Shown here: positions 7,620 to 17,422 of the stretch, one piece after another
Position numbering within the stretch: position 1 is the first letter of the stretch
Layout of the letters: the number at the start of each line of letters is the position of its first letter
Assembly: GCA_023150835.1 (NCBI GenBank)
Contig: JAKLKB010000061.1
Coordinates: 1 to 35,254, forward strand
Length of the DNA stretch: 35,254 nucleotides
Origin: Myxococcota bacterium
Lineage (GTDB): Bacteria > Myxococcota_C > UBA6777
Direction of reading: 5' to 3'
Translations under genes and position numbers: made by a program
Notes under the pieces: model-generated
The model's input: the letters and a program-made list of their open reading frames with translations, nothing else
The model's database searches: none
What the model was told of the DNA's origin: nothing

Positions 7620-8087
7620 ATGTTGTACAATTTTGGTTATGTATTAGAGGGGAAGTTGGCGGGTTGTGGGTATCCCGGGAGGGGAGGGGATCTGCGAGCG
7701 GATCTGCGAGAAGCCAAGCATCGGGGGATATCTGCGGTGGTGACGTTGACGGAATCCCCCTTAGATGCGGAGATATTGGAAAGCGAAGGGATGGTGTTTT
7801 TGCATATCCCAGTGGAGGATTATGAGCCGCCGTCGCTTGGGCAGATTCAGGAATTTGTGGACTTTGTACGCGGTCATCTTGCCCATTCATCGGGGGCGGT
7901 GATGGTGCATTGTATGATGGGTCGTGGTCGAACGGGGACGATGTTGGCGTGTTTTTTGGTGGCGGAGGGTTGGTCGGCGGAGTCGGCGGTTCGTCGTGTT
8001 CGCCAGTCGAGGCCGGCAAGCATCGAATCACTCGCCCAAGAAGAGATGATCGTGATCTGGGAACGTCACTTGTTGATGGACAAGTGA
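7620..8087 (+). CDS. Dual-specificity/atypical tyrosine phosphatase
   Basis: A 155-aa single-domain cysteine phosphatase. The P-loop VHCMMGRGRTG contains the nucleophile C98 and arginine R104 (HCx5R), and IPVEDYEPPS supplies the likely general acid D67. Length and arrangement fit small atypical dual-specificity phosphatases (DUSP23/VHZ-like) acting on phosphotyrosine or phosphoserine/threonine proteins, or on small phosphorylated molecules. No signal peptide or membrane segment, so cytosolic. ATG 7620 is preceded by AAAGGACGACGAG, a usable ribosome site. It is a single gene, convergent with the thioredoxin-fusion gene, with 58 bp between stops. The substrate cannot be deduced from context. 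Confidence 0.87.
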   Translation: MLYNFGYVLEGKLAGCGYPGRGGDLRADLREAKHRGISAVVTLTESPLDAEILESEGMVFLHIPVEDYEPPSLGQIQEFVDFVRGHLAHSSGAVMVHCMMGRGRTGTMLACFLVAEGWSAESAVRRVRQSRPASIESLAQEEMIVIWERHLLMDK

Positions 8088-8145
8088 GCGGTTGGATGGG
8101 GTCGGGACGAGAGGAGCTTGCGCTAGGTCTTGTTTTTTTGATCTG

Positions 8146-8973
8146 TTATTTGATATCGCCAAGGCCGCCGTGACGGAGGGAGGAGAGTAGCTGGTTGATC
8201 TGGTGGCGTTCTTGTTCGATGGTATGCTCGGAAAGAAGGAGCGTTGCGCGTGCGACTTGGAACATGGCTCCTGCGAGTTGGCAGTCCATCTGGCGGACGG
8301 GCTTGATCGAACGGATGTTGTCGAGATGTTCACGGACAAGCTGGCCGCCCATCGATTTTTTGCTGAAGTGGATCGACGTTCCGCCGACTTCCATCTGCGC
8401 TTCCATGTTGGTGAGTTTTCCCGCAGCGTTGAGCCACACCCATTCGAGCGGTGGTTCCCAACCGGGCCGATGGTAGGTCACGATCGTGCGCTTTTCGTCC
8501 GAAGACAGAGCCATCTTTCCACCGCCTTCGCCTTCGACTTCGAGTAGGTACAGGGTGCGTTCTTCGTTGGCGTAGGCTTTAGAAGTAGGGATGCCGTGGA
8601 AAGGGATCTCGCGCAAGCCAAATTCTTCGACGCTGACGGAGAGTTTGGCGTTTGGATCGAGATACAGCGCAAGCTCTTTTTCCAGTTGTGCTTTTTGGCG
8701 CAGACCGACGAGGTTTTCGACGACTTCACCGCGCACAAACAGCTTCATGTTGGGGATGCTCATGATCCGAAAACGATCTGCAAGGCCCGGGTTTTCTTCG
8801 GTATTGACTTTGGCCACCTTGATCACGTCTTGTTCTTTTGCGAACTGATCGAGAACGGGGATCATCATCTTACAGGGGCGACACCATTCTGCCCAAAAGT
8901 CCACCAAAACACGGTCGTTTTCTTGTAAGAATGTATCGAAGTTTTTTTCGGTTAAACTGATCACTTGTCCCAT
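8146..8973 (-). CDS. Thioredoxin with WCRPC active site fused to a C-terminal domain of unknown function
   Basis: A 275-aa protein. Residues 1-105 are a classic cytosolic thioredoxin fold: VLVDFWAEWCRPCK with redox cysteines C31 and C34, and the cis-proline segment IMSIPN. The first residue between the cysteines is Arg instead of the usual Gly, which should alter redox potential. Residues about 110-275 form a separate part with beta-rich, then helical stretches that I do not recognise; it is not the TPR-like tail of CnoX in an obvious way. There is no signal peptide. ATG 8973 is preceded by AAGGAG with good spacing; the in-frame extension to 9342 is antisense to the glycosyltransferase gene and was discarded. 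It is divergent from that gene across 153 bp. Confidence 0.85.
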   Translation of the reverse strand: MGQVISLTEKNFDTFLQENDRVLVDFWAEWCRPCKMMIPVLDQFAKEQDVIKVAKVNTEENPGLADRFRIMSIPNMKLFVRGEVVENLVGLRQKAQLEKELALYLDPNAKLSVSVEEFGLREIPFHGIPTSKAYANEERTLYLLEVEGEGGGKMALSSDEKRTIVTYHRPGWEPPLEWVWLNAAGKLTNMEAQMEVGGTSIHFSKKSMGGQLVREHLDNIRSIKPVRQMDCQLAGAMFQVARATLLLSEHTIEQERHQINQLLSSLRHGGLGDIK

Positions 8974-9126
8974 GACTTTGCTCCTTTTTGAGGTTCTGTT
9001 TGTTTGTTGTATTGGCTTGGGTACTCGTCGTGTGTAGAGATCCCAGATCACGATCGGTTGCAAAAAGATCTTGTGCGGTGTGTTTTTGCGTGGGACTTTG
9101 TTGGCGTGGAAAGGGAGAGCAGAGCG

Positions 9127-10368
9127 ATGCGTGTGATCATCACAACATGGGGAACCTTGGGGGATGTGGATCCGATGGCGGCGATCGGGAGTGCGTTGCA
9201 GGCGCGTGGGGCAGAGGTGGTGGTGTACACCAATCCGCATTTTGTGGAGAGAGTGGAGCAGAAAGGTCTTGAAGCGCGGGGATTTGGTGCGTCGTGGTCT
9301 CCTGATGTGTTTGCGCAAGGAACCCATTTGTCGCATCCGCATCTTGGGCCGTTGCGGGTATGGAATGAACTTTATGCGCCGCGATTTTTGCCGCTGTATC
9401 GGGAGATTGAGGCAGAATTAAAAAGAACACGTGTGGACTTGGTGTTGAACCATCTGTGGTGTTTTGGGGGTCATTTTGCGGGGCAAGCAGCAGGGGTGGC
9501 AACGGGCTTCGTTTCGTTGGCTCCGATAAGCTGGTTTTCGTCGGAGAATCCGGGATATCTGGGGCCGCAACGTGCGCCGTACTGGCTTCGCCGTTGGTCG
9601 CTCAAGGGGCCGATGCGTTGGGTGGGACGGGTCTTTTTTGGCAGGTCGTTGCAATCGGCGTTTCGGGAAGTGGGGCTTTCTCTTTCGCGGGATGCGTTTT
9701 TTTCGTCGGTTGCGTCGTGTGCGTGCAATGTCGGGTTGTGGTCGCCTGCGTGGCGGGCGGATGCTGCGGATGATCCTCCGAACGCTTGGACCTATGGGTT
9801 TCCGCGAGGAAGTGGCTTGCTTGCGCCGCTTGGGCCTGAGATCGAGTCTTTCTTGGCGCAAGGGGAAGCGCCTGTCGTGATGGGGCTAGGGTCGGCCTTG
9901 CCGATGCTTGCGCCTGATCTGTACCGAGAAGTTTGGCAAGCGTGCAGTCGCCTCGGCCAGCGGGCGATCTTGGTGGGCGGCCCTGCGGATCTGGTTGGAT
10001 CGAACGAACGTGAATTGTTGGTGGTTCCGTACGCGCCCTATCGTTCGCTGTTTGCGCGTGCGAAGGTTTTGATCCATCACGGCGGGATCAACTCACTTGC
10101 GGAGTCGCTCGAAACGGGCCTGCCATCCGTGATCATCCCTTTTGCGAACGATCAATTCGACAATGCCTATCGCACCGAAGACCTCGGGGCAGCGGTGGTT
10201 CTGCCTCGCCCCAAAGCCAATGCCAAACGCATCCACCAAGCGCTATCACGCGCTATGGCAGATCGGGACTTACAGGCCAAGGCTTATGCTTTGGGAGAGG
10301 CGATCCGAGCGCAACCTTGTGGCATCGAGCGTGTCGCGGAGGCGATCATGGCGAAGACATGGCGGTGA
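9127..10368 (+). CDS. GT1-family (UGT/macrolide-type) glycosyltransferase
   Basis: A 413-aa GT-B fold glycosyltransferase. The N-terminus RVIITTWGTLGDVDPMAAIG is the acceptor-side start typical of the sterol/macrolide/rhamnosyl group of nucleotide-sugar-dependent transferases. The donor-binding signature is in the C-terminal half: LIHHGGINSLAESLETGLP followed by VIIPFANDQFDNA, the bacterial counterpart of the plant PSPG motif (HxGxxS...P...DQ..NA). Substrates are likely a nucleotide sugar and a lipid or small hydrophobic acceptor; the exact pair cannot be read. ATG 9127 has GGGAG about 10 nt upstream; the extension to 9004 overlaps the divergent promoter region. It stands alone and is followed by a family A repeat. 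Confidence 0.88.
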   Translation: MRVIITTWGTLGDVDPMAAIGSALQARGAEVVVYTNPHFVERVEQKGLEARGFGASWSPDVFAQGTHLSHPHLGPLRVWNELYAPRFLPLYREIEAELKRTRVDLVLNHLWCFGGHFAGQAAGVATGFVSLAPISWFSSENPGYLGPQRAPYWLRRWSLKGPMRWVGRVFFGRSLQSAFREVGLSLSRDAFFSSVASCACNVGLWSPAWRADAADDPPNAWTYGFPRGSGLLAPLGPEIESFLAQGEAPVVMGLGSALPMLAPDLYREVWQACSRLGQRAILVGGPADLVGSNERELLVVPYAPYRSLFARAKVLIHHGGINSLAESLETGLPSVIIPFANDQFDNAYRTEDLGAAVVLPRPKANAKRIHQALSRAMADRDLQAKAYALGEAIRAQPCGIERVAEAIMAKTWR

Positions 10369-10389
10369 GAAGAACCATCGTAGAAGAAG

Positions 10390-10511
10390 ACTTATACGAA
10401 ATCCGCCCGTTATATGATCGTAAAAAGGTAGGGTCAGCCCCCCGTAGCTGCCCTATTACAGGGCGTCTACGCACTATCTTTTGTGTATAAATCACTCGGA
10501 TATTGTCTTGC
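10390..10511 (+). repeat. Dispersed repeat family A (MITE-like), single-unit copy
   Basis: About 122 bp. The left end ACTTATACGAAATCCG (10390-10405) and right end CGGATATTGTCTTG (10497-10510) form imperfect terminal inverted repeats. Inside lie the GATCGTAAAAAGGTAGGG block and an inverted repeat (GGTCAGC...GCTGCCC), followed by AGGGCGTCTACG as in the array at 1-236. No transposase is encoded. The right end touches the stop codon (10512-10514) of the hydrolase gene. Confidence 0.8.
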
Positions 10512-11168
10512 CTACGATGCGAGCGAAAAGAAGCGCTGTGTTTCATGCCAGATGCGAGGCATACTGGCGATCAGGCCGTGATCATCGTCGACTTCGATCA
10601 GTTGGACGTGGGGGTGTTGTGCTGCGTAGAGGCGTGAGGACTCGATGGGGACGACCGCATCACGTGTTCCGTGGATGATCAGCGTGGGGCAAGGTACGAC
10701 GGGGAAATTGGGATAGCGTGAGCTATCTTCGATAAACCCCCAATGAACGGGGGTTTGGACGCCATCGGCATCGGGAAGCATCAGGTAGCCGTCGTGTTGC
10801 CAACGCGCCATCTTGTCGGCTCCGTGCATCTTGGGCCAACGCGAGACCAGATCAAAGCCCGGGCAGAGTAAGACCAAGCGTGCGACTCGTTCGGGAAAAC
10901 AACTGGACCAGTAGGCGGAGAGATAGCCCCCCATGCTTGAGCCGATCAAGCACCAACGTTGGGCATCTGTCCGAGACCCCGCATCCATCTGATCGAGGCG
11001 CGCAAGCGCCCCTGTATAGGTGAGTTTGGCAAACGAGGGGTTGTTGATATCGGGGCGCGATAGCGTATGCCCCAAGGCTGCGAAAGATTCGCCAAGCATC
11101 TCGCCTTTTCGAGCTTTTGGACCCGAGGCGAAGCCGTGTATGTAGGCGTATACAAAGTCATGGCTCAT
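10512..11168 (-). CDS. Small alpha/beta hydrolase (YqiA/YcfP-like esterase)
   Basis: A 218-aa alpha/beta hydrolase. The start YAYIHGFASGPKARKGEML matches the oxyanion-hole region of small YqiA/YcfP-type esterases. The nucleophile elbow is LIGSSMGGYLS (central Ser), the acid is the Asp in HGTRDAVVP, and the base is His in DDDHGL. No signal peptide, so cytosolic. ATG 11168 gives the right length for the family and has AAAGGA upstream at a rather long distance (about 12 nt); the 128-residue in-frame extension to 11552 is antisense to the next gene. Its stop codon abuts a family A repeat. It is divergent from the cDPGS-like gene across 99 bp. The natural substrate is unknown. Confidence 0.82.
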   Translation of the reverse strand: MSHDFVYAYIHGFASGPKARKGEMLGESFAALGHTLSRPDINNPSFAKLTYTGALARLDQMDAGSRTDAQRWCLIGSSMGGYLSAYWSSCFPERVARLVLLCPGFDLVSRWPKMHGADKMARWQHDGYLMLPDADGVQTPVHWGFIEDSSRYPNFPVVPCPTLIIHGTRDAVVPIESSRLYAAQHPHVQLIEVDDDHGLIASMPRIWHETQRFFSLAS

Positions 11169-11267
11169 TGGAAAGCAAAGTCCTTTCGTTTCTGGGATTG
11201 CCTTTTGTCTCTTGCACAGGCTATCCTTGGCGGCGCGTAGGCGCAAGACAAAACAGAAGGAGGTGCG

Positions 11268-12596
11268 ATGATGAAGCGAAAGCGAGTGTTGATCTTGGGG
11301 GCGGCAGGGCGGGACTTTCATAACTTTCATCTGATGTATCGAGAAGAGGCTTCGGTCGAGGTGGTGGGGTTTACGGCGACACAGATCCCCAAGATCGCGG
11401 GACGCCGTTATCCGACGGAGCTTGCGGGGCCGCTGTATCCCGAAGGGATCGCGATTTATGAAGAGCGAGATCTGGAGCGTTTGGTGCGGGAGTATGGTGT
11501 GGAAGAGGTGGTGCTTTCGTACTCGGATCTTTCGCATGAAGCGGTGATGCACCTTGCGAGTCGGTCGATCGCTGCGGGAGCATCGTTTTTTTTGCCGGGG
11601 GCGGAACAGACGATGTTGCGCTCAAGCAAGCCTGTGATCGGGGTTTTGGCGACGCGAACAGGTTGCGGAAAAAGCCAAGTGTCGCGTTATCTTGGGCGGG
11701 CGCTGAAAGCTGCGGGGAAAACGCCTGTGGTGGTGCGCCATCCGATGCCGTATGGCGACGATCTGCGCAAGCAGCGTTTGGAGCGGTTTGCGACGTACGA
11801 GGACTTTGCGCGCTATGAATGTACCATCGAAGAACGCGAAGAGTACGAAGCGCATGTTCAAGCAGGGATCGTCGTGTACGCGGGCGTGGATTACGAAGCG
11901 ATCTTGCGCGAGGCCGAACAAGAGGCCGATATCGTCTTGTGGGATGGTGGGAACAATGATCTGCCGTTCTTTCGGCCCGATCTGTGGATTACGGTGGCGG
12001 ATCCGCTGCGTGCAGGTCATGAGTTGCGTTATCATCCCGGGGAAGCCAACCTAAGGCGAGCGGATATCGTGTTGGTCAACAAAGCGAATGCTGCCGAAGA
12101 TTGGGCGTTGAAGACGCTTTTGCAAAATATCCATGCGGCGAATCCAACGGCGCGCTGTGTGGTGGCGGATAGTGTGTTGCGTGTGGAAGATCCGTCGATT
12201 GTGGCGGGAAAGCGAGTTCTTTGTATCGATGACGGACCGACGCTGACGCATGGTGAGATGGCGTTTGGAGCGGGGCAGCGAGCGGCGGAGCAGTTTGGTG
12301 CGCGTGAAGTGGTTGATCCACGGCCTTTTGCGGTGGGAAGTCTGCGCGATACCTTGCAGAAATACCCGCATATCGGGCGATTGTTGCCTGCGATGGGCTA
12401 TTTTGCGGAACAGATCGCGGATCTCGAAGCTTCGATCCGAGCGGTGGATTGTGATGCGGTGCTGATCGCCACTCCCGTCGATCTGGGGCGTTTGGTGCAG
12501 ATCGAACAACCGTACACGCGGGTGCATTACACCTTGGAAGATCGGGTGGGAGAACGCTCGTTGTGGCAAGAAGTGCGCGAAGCATTGGGGCTTTGA
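11268..12596 (+). CDS. Cyclic 2,3-diphosphoglycerate synthetase-like GTPase/ATPase
   Basis: A 442-aa protein recognisable from the start VLILGAAGRDFHNFHLMYRE and VVGFTATQIPKIAGRRYP, which are hallmarks of the cDPGS family first described in methanogens and common as an orphan in bacteria. A P-loop-like segment, LATRTGCGKSQVSR, begins near residue 128, followed by a Walker-B-like DIVLWDGGNND and VLVNKANA, a base-recognition-like NKxx motif that hints at GTP. In archaea the enzyme closes 2,3-diphosphoglycerate into the cyclic form using ATP; the bacterial role is unsettled. The start is one of two adjacent ATGs (11268, 11271) behind AAGGAGG at 11258-11264; 11271 has the better spacing. A hairpin terminator follows at 12610. 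Confidence 0.82.
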   Translation: MMKRKRVLILGAAGRDFHNFHLMYREEASVEVVGFTATQIPKIAGRRYPTELAGPLYPEGIAIYEERDLERLVREYGVEEVVLSYSDLSHEAVMHLASRSIAAGASFFLPGAEQTMLRSSKPVIGVLATRTGCGKSQVSRYLGRALKAAGKTPVVVRHPMPYGDDLRKQRLERFATYEDFARYECTIEEREEYEAHVQAGIVVYAGVDYEAILREAEQEADIVLWDGGNNDLPFFRPDLWITVADPLRAGHELRYHPGEANLRRADIVLVNKANAAEDWALKTLLQNIHAANPTARCVVADSVLRVEDPSIVAGKRVLCIDDGPTLTHGEMAFGAGQRAAEQFGAREVVDPRPFAVGSLRDTLQKYPHIGRLLPAMGYFAEQIADLEASIRAVDCDAVLIATPVDLGRLVQIEQPYTRVHYTLEDRVGERSLWQEVREALGL

Positions 12597-12609
12597 GGTC
12601 GATGATCTA

Positions 12610-12633
12610 CCCCTCTACATGGAGGGGCTTTTG
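12610..12633 (+). terminator. Rho-independent-like terminator after the cDPGS-like gene
   Basis: The stem CCCCTC (12610-12615) pairs with GAGGGG (12622-12627) around a 6-nt loop, followed by CTTTTG. It lies 13 bp after the stop of the upstream gene. The T tract is short, so strength is uncertain. Confidence 0.6.
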
Positions 12634-12683
12634 TGCGGAATCTTTGGTGGTATCGCGCTGAGGCGAGAAGGGAAAAGCGGGCG

Positions 12684-15278
12684 ATGAATACAGGATGTCC
12701 AGATGCGTTGTGGGTGCGTGTGCGTGCGGGAAAGCCGGTATGTTGGATCGGCGCAGGCGTAGTGCGTTGCCTGCCTCCTGAGTGGAAAGTGTTGCGGTTG
12801 AACTGTGGTGTTGCGTGGTCGATGGGAGGCCCGTTGCATCGGGCATATCAGCAGATGCGCGCTTGGCTTGGCGAGCAAGTGGCCTTGTATCCGACAGAAG
12901 AAGACTCTGTGCGAGTTTCTTTGTTGGAGGAGATGCCTTTGCAGATGTTGGAGCCGTTGTTGATCAAGTCGAGCCAACAGCTTGCGGAGCGTTTTGCGGG
13001 GCGGATGTTGATCTGGTTTGATGCGGTCGAACGGGCCGATCAAGGTGTGTTGTCGGCGCTGCGTCGGATGTTGCTGGCGAAAGATCCGTTGGCTTTGCCG
13101 TGGGTGTTAAGCTTTCACGAAGAACCTCAAGCCGAAGTGGCAGGTTTCTTGGCGCAAGTGAGCGAGCGTTGGGGAGAAGAAGTACGCATCGAAGGGCAGG
13201 GCGAAGGATACGTCTCTCCCGAGCGCTTTGGGTGGGAGCAGCTACCTGCACCGATCTTGCGGGTGCTGCGTGCGGGCGCTTTGGTGGGCAGCAGCTTTGA
13301 GGTCGATGCTGCGGGTTATTTGGTCGGGAAAAGCAATCAAGATGTGTTGATGTCGCTGCAAGAGGCCGTCGATCTAGGTGCTCCGTTGGTCGATTATGGC
13401 GATGGGCATCTTTTTTTGCCGCCCAAAGCCGTCGAGCGATTGCTTGGGTCGATGTTGCCCTCGCTACGGGCGCTTTGGCATGAAAAGTTGACGGTCTGGT
13501 TGGCGGGGGATCTCGTCCAAACCACAAAGACCCCTCCAAAAGCGGACCTCTCCTCCGTGGCTTCCGCATCGTTTGAATCCCCCGCACCTCACAGCACGCA
13601 CGAGGGCGCGTTGCCCGAGACCACCGAAACCAATCTGGTTCCTTTTTCTTTGGAGCGCCAACAGGCCGAAGAGGCTCAAAGAGAAGGCGCACGCATTGTG
13701 GTGAAACGTTCGGAAGATTCGCCGATATCGTCTTCTCAAGACCACAAACGGAAGATCCACCGCGAACAAGAAAGAGTCGTTTCTTCCCCATCGAACGGCT
13801 CTCAAGACACGTTCGATCCATCGTTGAGCGACGAAGAACGTGCGGGGCTATTTGCTTCATTGTTTGATTCTGTCGAGACCGACGAGATCAAAGAGGCCGC
13901 TAGAGCAGCAGCAAAAACACCGCTCCCCTCGCACGAAAAACAAACCGAGCCACAAACCGAACCACACCATCGGCGACACACACATTCGCCGATTCGTTCG
14001 GTCCATTCGATGCCTTCGGCGTGGTCTCCTGCGCGTCCAAAGAATGTGTTGGGTGGCAGCGGTCTTGAAACGCGAAAGTTCCCGCACCTTCGACCTGTGG
14101 ATGTACCCAAGTTAAAGCCCACGATGCCGAAAGATCGGGTGCGGATGGCCGAGCATCTTCGCGAAGCAGGTCATTTGACCGAAGCTGCCGAACAATACGT
14201 GGATGCTTCGCGAGAGGCGATGAAGGCGGGAGAGAGCCAACGTGCGTTGTTGTTGATCCAGCAAGCGATCACGCTGTTGGAGGAGATGCCTGAGTCTCCC
14301 GTCCGATCGCTGTTGGAAGCGCGGGCTTTGTTGGAGTTGGGCCGCTTGCAATGGTTGGGGACTTTTCCCGAGGCGACTTTTTCGCTGCAACAAGCGTTAG
14401 CTTCGATGGATGCGGCAGAAGCAGCGTTACCGTTTGATGCGCCTCCTGAGATGGTCGGAGAGATCGCTTCGTTGAAAGCGGGTGTGAGTTGTGATCTTGG
14501 AGAGGCCAAGGTGTTGGAGCGTTCGTTGCGTGAGTTGACGCAGATCAGCCGCCAGTTGCTTGCGGAAGGGCAGCCGCTTCAAGCGGCGCGCCTGCTCAAC
14601 GAGCAAGCCGCTGTGTACATCCGTTTGGGCGATCCTGTGCAAGCAACGCATCTGTTGTATCGTTCACGTGGCCTGTTTGATGATATCCTTGCCAAAGAGC
14701 CGAACCATTCGACCGCACAAGAAGAAAGCGCCGATACCGAACATCTTTTGGCGCGGCTCGCGCTACACGTCCCCTTGCGTCCCGGTCGCGAAGAAGAAGC
14801 GATCGCGATGAGCCTCCAACATGCCCGAAACGCCGAGCGTTGGTATGCTGCCCAACGCCGCTTTCATGCGCTAGGCCGCGTTTGGGGGACGATGGGCCGA
14901 CTCGAACTCAAGCGCGGTCGCCTCGAAGCTGCACAACAGCGTTTGATCCAATCGCTTGAATTGCAACAGCAAAGTGGCGATCTCACGGGCATGGCGCGCA
15001 CGCACGATGCGTTGGCGCAACTCTTTCTGTTGCAAGGCAACGAGATCGAAGCTGTGCGCGTGTTGGGTGCCTCCATCGCGCTCAACTTTGAAAAAGGTGC
15101 GCCGCTGGGTGTGGCCTTTAATCGACGGGCTTTTGATCAGCTTTTGCAACACCTTCAAACGCAACGCATCACGCCCACCACCGCGCTTCAACAACAGATC
15201 CAACAAACCGAAGCCTTGTTGCTGGAGGCCGAGCGGATGCTTGGGCGCGTTGCTCTGCCTCGAACCATCGGTGTCTAA
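12684..15278 (+). CDS. AAA_16/STAND-like protein lacking a P-loop, with long linker and TPR domain
   Basis: An 864-aa protein. The first 260 residues resemble the later part of STAND/AAA_16 ATPase modules: a Walker-B-like strand ([13 protein letters not shown]113), a sensor-like strand ([10 protein letters not shown]) and a winged-helix part ([20 protein letters not shown]). No GxxxxGK[ST] Walker A is present and the protein starts too late to hold one, so nucleotide hydrolysis is unlikely. Residues about 280-490 are a polar Ser/Glu/Thr/Pro-rich linker, and residues about 480-850 are TPR-type helical repeats ([20 protein letters not shown], then several LLxQGxxxxA units). No signal peptide. 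ATG 12684 is preceded by GAAGGG; a GTG at 12633 is less likely. It probably acts as a scaffold or regulator. The protein at 29635 has the same order of domains with an intact P-loop. Confidence 0.65.
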   Translation: MNTGCPDALWVRVRAGKPVCWIGAGVVRCLPPEWKVLRLNCGVAWSMGGPLHRAYQQMRAWLGEQVALYPTEEDSVRVSLLEEMPLQMLEPLLIKSSQQLAERFAGRMLIWFDAVERADQGVLSALRRMLLAKDPLALPWVLSFHEEPQAEVAGFLAQVSERWGEEVRIEGQGEGYVSPERFGWEQLPAPILRVLRAGALVGSSFEVDAAGYLVGKSNQDVLMSLQEAVDLGAPLVDYGDGHLFLPPKAVERLLGSMLPSLRALWHEKLTVWLAGDLVQTTKTPPKADLSSVASASFESPAPHSTHEGALPETTETNLVPFSLERQQAEEAQREGARIVVKRSEDSPISSSQDHKRKIHREQERVVSSPSNGSQDTFDPSLSDEERAGLFASLFDSVETDEIKEAARAAAKTPLPSHEKQTEPQTEPHHRRHTHSPIRSVHSMPSAWSPARPKNVLGGSGLETRKFPHLRPVDVPKLKPTMPKDRVRMAEHLREAGHLTEAAEQYVDASREAMKAGESQRALLLIQQAITLLEEMPESPVRSLLEARALLELGRLQWLGTFPEATFSLQQALASMDAAEAALPFDAPPEMVGEIASLKAGVSCDLGEAKVLERSLRELTQISRQLLAEGQPLQAARLLNEQAAVYIRLGDPVQATHLLYRSRGLFDDILAKEPNHSTAQEESADTEHLLARLALHVPLRPGREEEAIAMSLQHARNAERWYAAQRRFHALGRVWGTMGRLELKRGRLEAAQQRLIQSLELQQQSGDLTGMARTHDALAQLFLLQGNEIEAVRVLGASIALNFEKGAPLGVAFNRRAFDQLLQHLQTQRITPTTALQQQIQQTEALLLEAERMLGRVALPRTIGV

Positions 15279-15316
15279 AGTGCAACATGTTGGATAACAC
15301 AAGGAGGATCGCAACC

Positions 15317-17422
15317 ATGCCAGAATGGAGAAAGAAATTCTGGCTCCTGAGTGTGTTCTTATTGCTGATCGTTGGGCATTGGGGATGCGGAGATCCGTGT
15401 GCAGGGCCTTTTCCTGTCGGCCAAGTCCCCGCCGAGTGCCGAACCGAGCCACAACGAGAACCGACACAAGAGCCCACAACACAAGAAGCTGCGGGAGAAC
15501 CCGTCTCTCCCGAGGCTCAAGAAAAGCCGCCCGAAACACAAACGGAAAGTCCCGCTGAAAGCAGCGCAGAGACCTCACCTAGTGAACCCAACGAACCTAA
15601 CGAACCCAGCGAGCCCAGCGACGGCGCGGGAGAAGCGCTCCATGAGACCGCGAAAGAGTCGAGTCCAACGGTACGACTGACAGGCATTGAGGGAGACGGC
15701 ACACAGGCCGCCATCGCCTACCCACAAGGAGAGACAGCCCCCGCGCAAGCCCAAGAAGCCACGCGCCGATTTCAGACTTCTTGGAAGATATCGGGTGAAC
15801 ATCTCGATCAATTAACGGGTTTAAAACTGGTTTCGCAAAAAGATGCTTCGATGGTTTTTACAGAAAAAGACGGTCTTCGTTTTGAGGCTGGAGGTGACGC
15901 CATGCAACGCACTGTATCGCTGCCGAAATCTTTGGTGGCAGGTTTGTTTTTTCTCTACGGTTTGATCGGACAACAAGAGATCTCTCTCGCACAGGTTTAT
16001 GTTTTACAAGGAGAAAAGGGAGACAAAGGCGATGCGGGTACAAACGGCGACAGCTGCCGTATCGCCTCAACCAACAAAAACGCCCAAGGAGACACGGAGA
16101 TCGTTTTTTCTTGTGCAGGCACCTCCAGCACCGTGACCGTGAGCAAAGGTGACAAAGGCAATCGCGGAGAAAAGGGTGAAACAGGCTCCGTAGGTCCGGT
16201 CGGTCCAGCAGGCCCCGCAGGTTCGGTTGGACCCACAGGCCCCGCAGGTTCGGTGGGTCCGGCAGGTCCGACAGGTTCGGTCGGCCCCACAGGCCCGCAA
16301 GGTCCGAAAGGAGATGGTTTCGATGCGGCGACGGTTGCGTATGTGACCCAACTACAAACCTCGCTCAAGATCGATAGCAGCAAGAACACGATGATCTTCA
16401 CGGGCGTGAATGTCTTTGTACAAAACGGTGCGGGAACAACGGTAACGACCAACGGGCTTGGGAATTTGATCGTGGGCTACAACGAAGCCACGACCGCCGT
16501 TCGTACGGGTTCGCACAACATGATCGTCGGAAGCGGACACTCCTACAGCTCGTATTCTGGGATCGTGGCGGGCGAAGGGCACACGCTGAGCGGCAGATAT
16601 TCAGCCTTGATCGGCGGCCAAAGAAACACCGCCAGCGGGGAGCGTTCGGTGGTTGTGGGCGGAGAGCAGAATCAAGCGACGGCGAATAAGGCCAGTGTTT
16701 TTGGAGGAGAGCAGAACCAAGCGACGGCGAGCGGGGCAGGTGTTTTTGGCGGGACGGGCAGTATCTCTTCGGGGGTTCAATCGGCGGTGCTTGGAGGAAA
16801 AACAAACACCGCGTCAGGTCTCCAAGCTGTGGTCGTAGGCGGATCGAACAACCGCAGCGAAGGTACACTTGTGTTGAGCGGAGGGGGAGACAGCAACATC
16901 GCGGCGCAATCGCAAAGCGCTGTGATCGGCGGCCAATCAAACAAAACCGATGCGAATTATTCTTCGGTGTTTGGAGGGCAAAGCAACAAAACCTATGGTT
17001 CTTATAGTAGCATCGTGGGAGGGCAAAACAACTCGACGGGTTTGTTTGGTGGATCGGACGGACAATACGCAACTGTCGCAGGAGGCCACAGCAACGGCGG
17101 AAGAGGAAGTCACTCGTTCGCTTCTGGCGGGGCACAAAATTATGCTTATGGCCCGTACAGTAGCACCACAGGAGGGTATAAAAACACGGCTGGTTCGGCG
17201 ACTGTTGCAACAGACGGCCAATACACGACGACATCAGGCGGCCAGAACAACGTCGCAACGGGCCTATACAGCCACGTTTCAGGCGGTGCGAACAATCGGG
17301 CAGAGGCCGAGAATTCCAGCGTGAGCGGTGGTGCAAATAACCGAACAACGGGGCTTTCCGCGAGTGTTCCGGGAGGCGTGAATCGGGTTGAAAGTGCCAT
17401 CAACGGATGTTCGGGATGCTGA
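15317..17422 (+). CDS. Secreted, probably lipid-anchored collagen-like protein with YadA-head-like repeats
   Basis: A 701-aa protein. The signal peptide ends in GHWGC, an atypical lipobox with the candidate lipidated cysteine near residue 24. Residues about 45-120 are a disordered Pro/Glu/Ser/Thr spacer. Two Gly-X-Y stretches follow: a short one near residue 235 ([10 protein letters not shown]) and a longer one near residues 275-335 ([20 protein letters not shown] and on), predicted to form a collagen-type triple helix. Residues about 375-690 hold some 20 short repeats of the type SVVxGGxxNxAxG, matching the left-handed beta-roll of trimeric YadA-like heads. No YadA-type C-terminal membrane anchor is present; the protein ends in NGCSGC. 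Both modules trimerise in known proteins, so a trimeric surface fibre is inferred. ATG 15317 lies 9 nt after AAGGAGG, 38 bp after the preceding gene. Confidence 0.8.
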   Translation: MPEWRKKFWLLSVFLLLIVGHWGCGDPCAGPFPVGQVPAECRTEPQREPTQEPTTQEAAGEPVSPEAQEKPPETQTESPAESSAETSPSEPNEPNEPSEPSDGAGEALHETAKESSPTVRLTGIEGDGTQAAIAYPQGETAPAQAQEATRRFQTSWKISGEHLDQLTGLKLVSQKDASMVFTEKDGLRFEAGGDAMQRTVSLPKSLVAGLFFLYGLIGQQEISLAQVYVLQGEKGDKGDAGTNGDSCRIASTNKNAQGDTEIVFSCAGTSSTVTVSKGDKGNRGEKGETGSVGPVGPAGPAGSVGPTGPAGSVGPAGPTGSVGPTGPQGPKGDGFDAATVAYVTQLQTSLKIDSSKNTMIFTGVNVFVQNGAGTTVTTNGLGNLIVGYNEATTAVRTGSHNMIVGSGHSYSSYSGIVAGEGHTLSGRYSALIGGQRNTASGERSVVVGGEQNQATANKASVFGGEQNQATASGAGVFGGTGSISSGVQSAVLGGKTNTASGLQAVVVGGSNNRSEGTLVLSGGGDSNIAAQSQSAVIGGQSNKTDANYSSVFGGQSNKTYGSYSSIVGGQNNSTGLFGGSDGQYATVAGGHSNGGRGSHSFASGGAQNYAYGPYSSTTGGYKNTAGSATVATDGQYTTTSGGQNNVATGLYSHVSGGANNRAEAENSSVSGGANNRTTGLSASVPGGVNRVESAINGCSGC

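Noticed and set aside
8088-8145. Bidirectional terminator between the phosphatase and thioredoxin genes
   Set aside because: A T-run is present (near 8130-8138) but I could not find a convincing stem before it.
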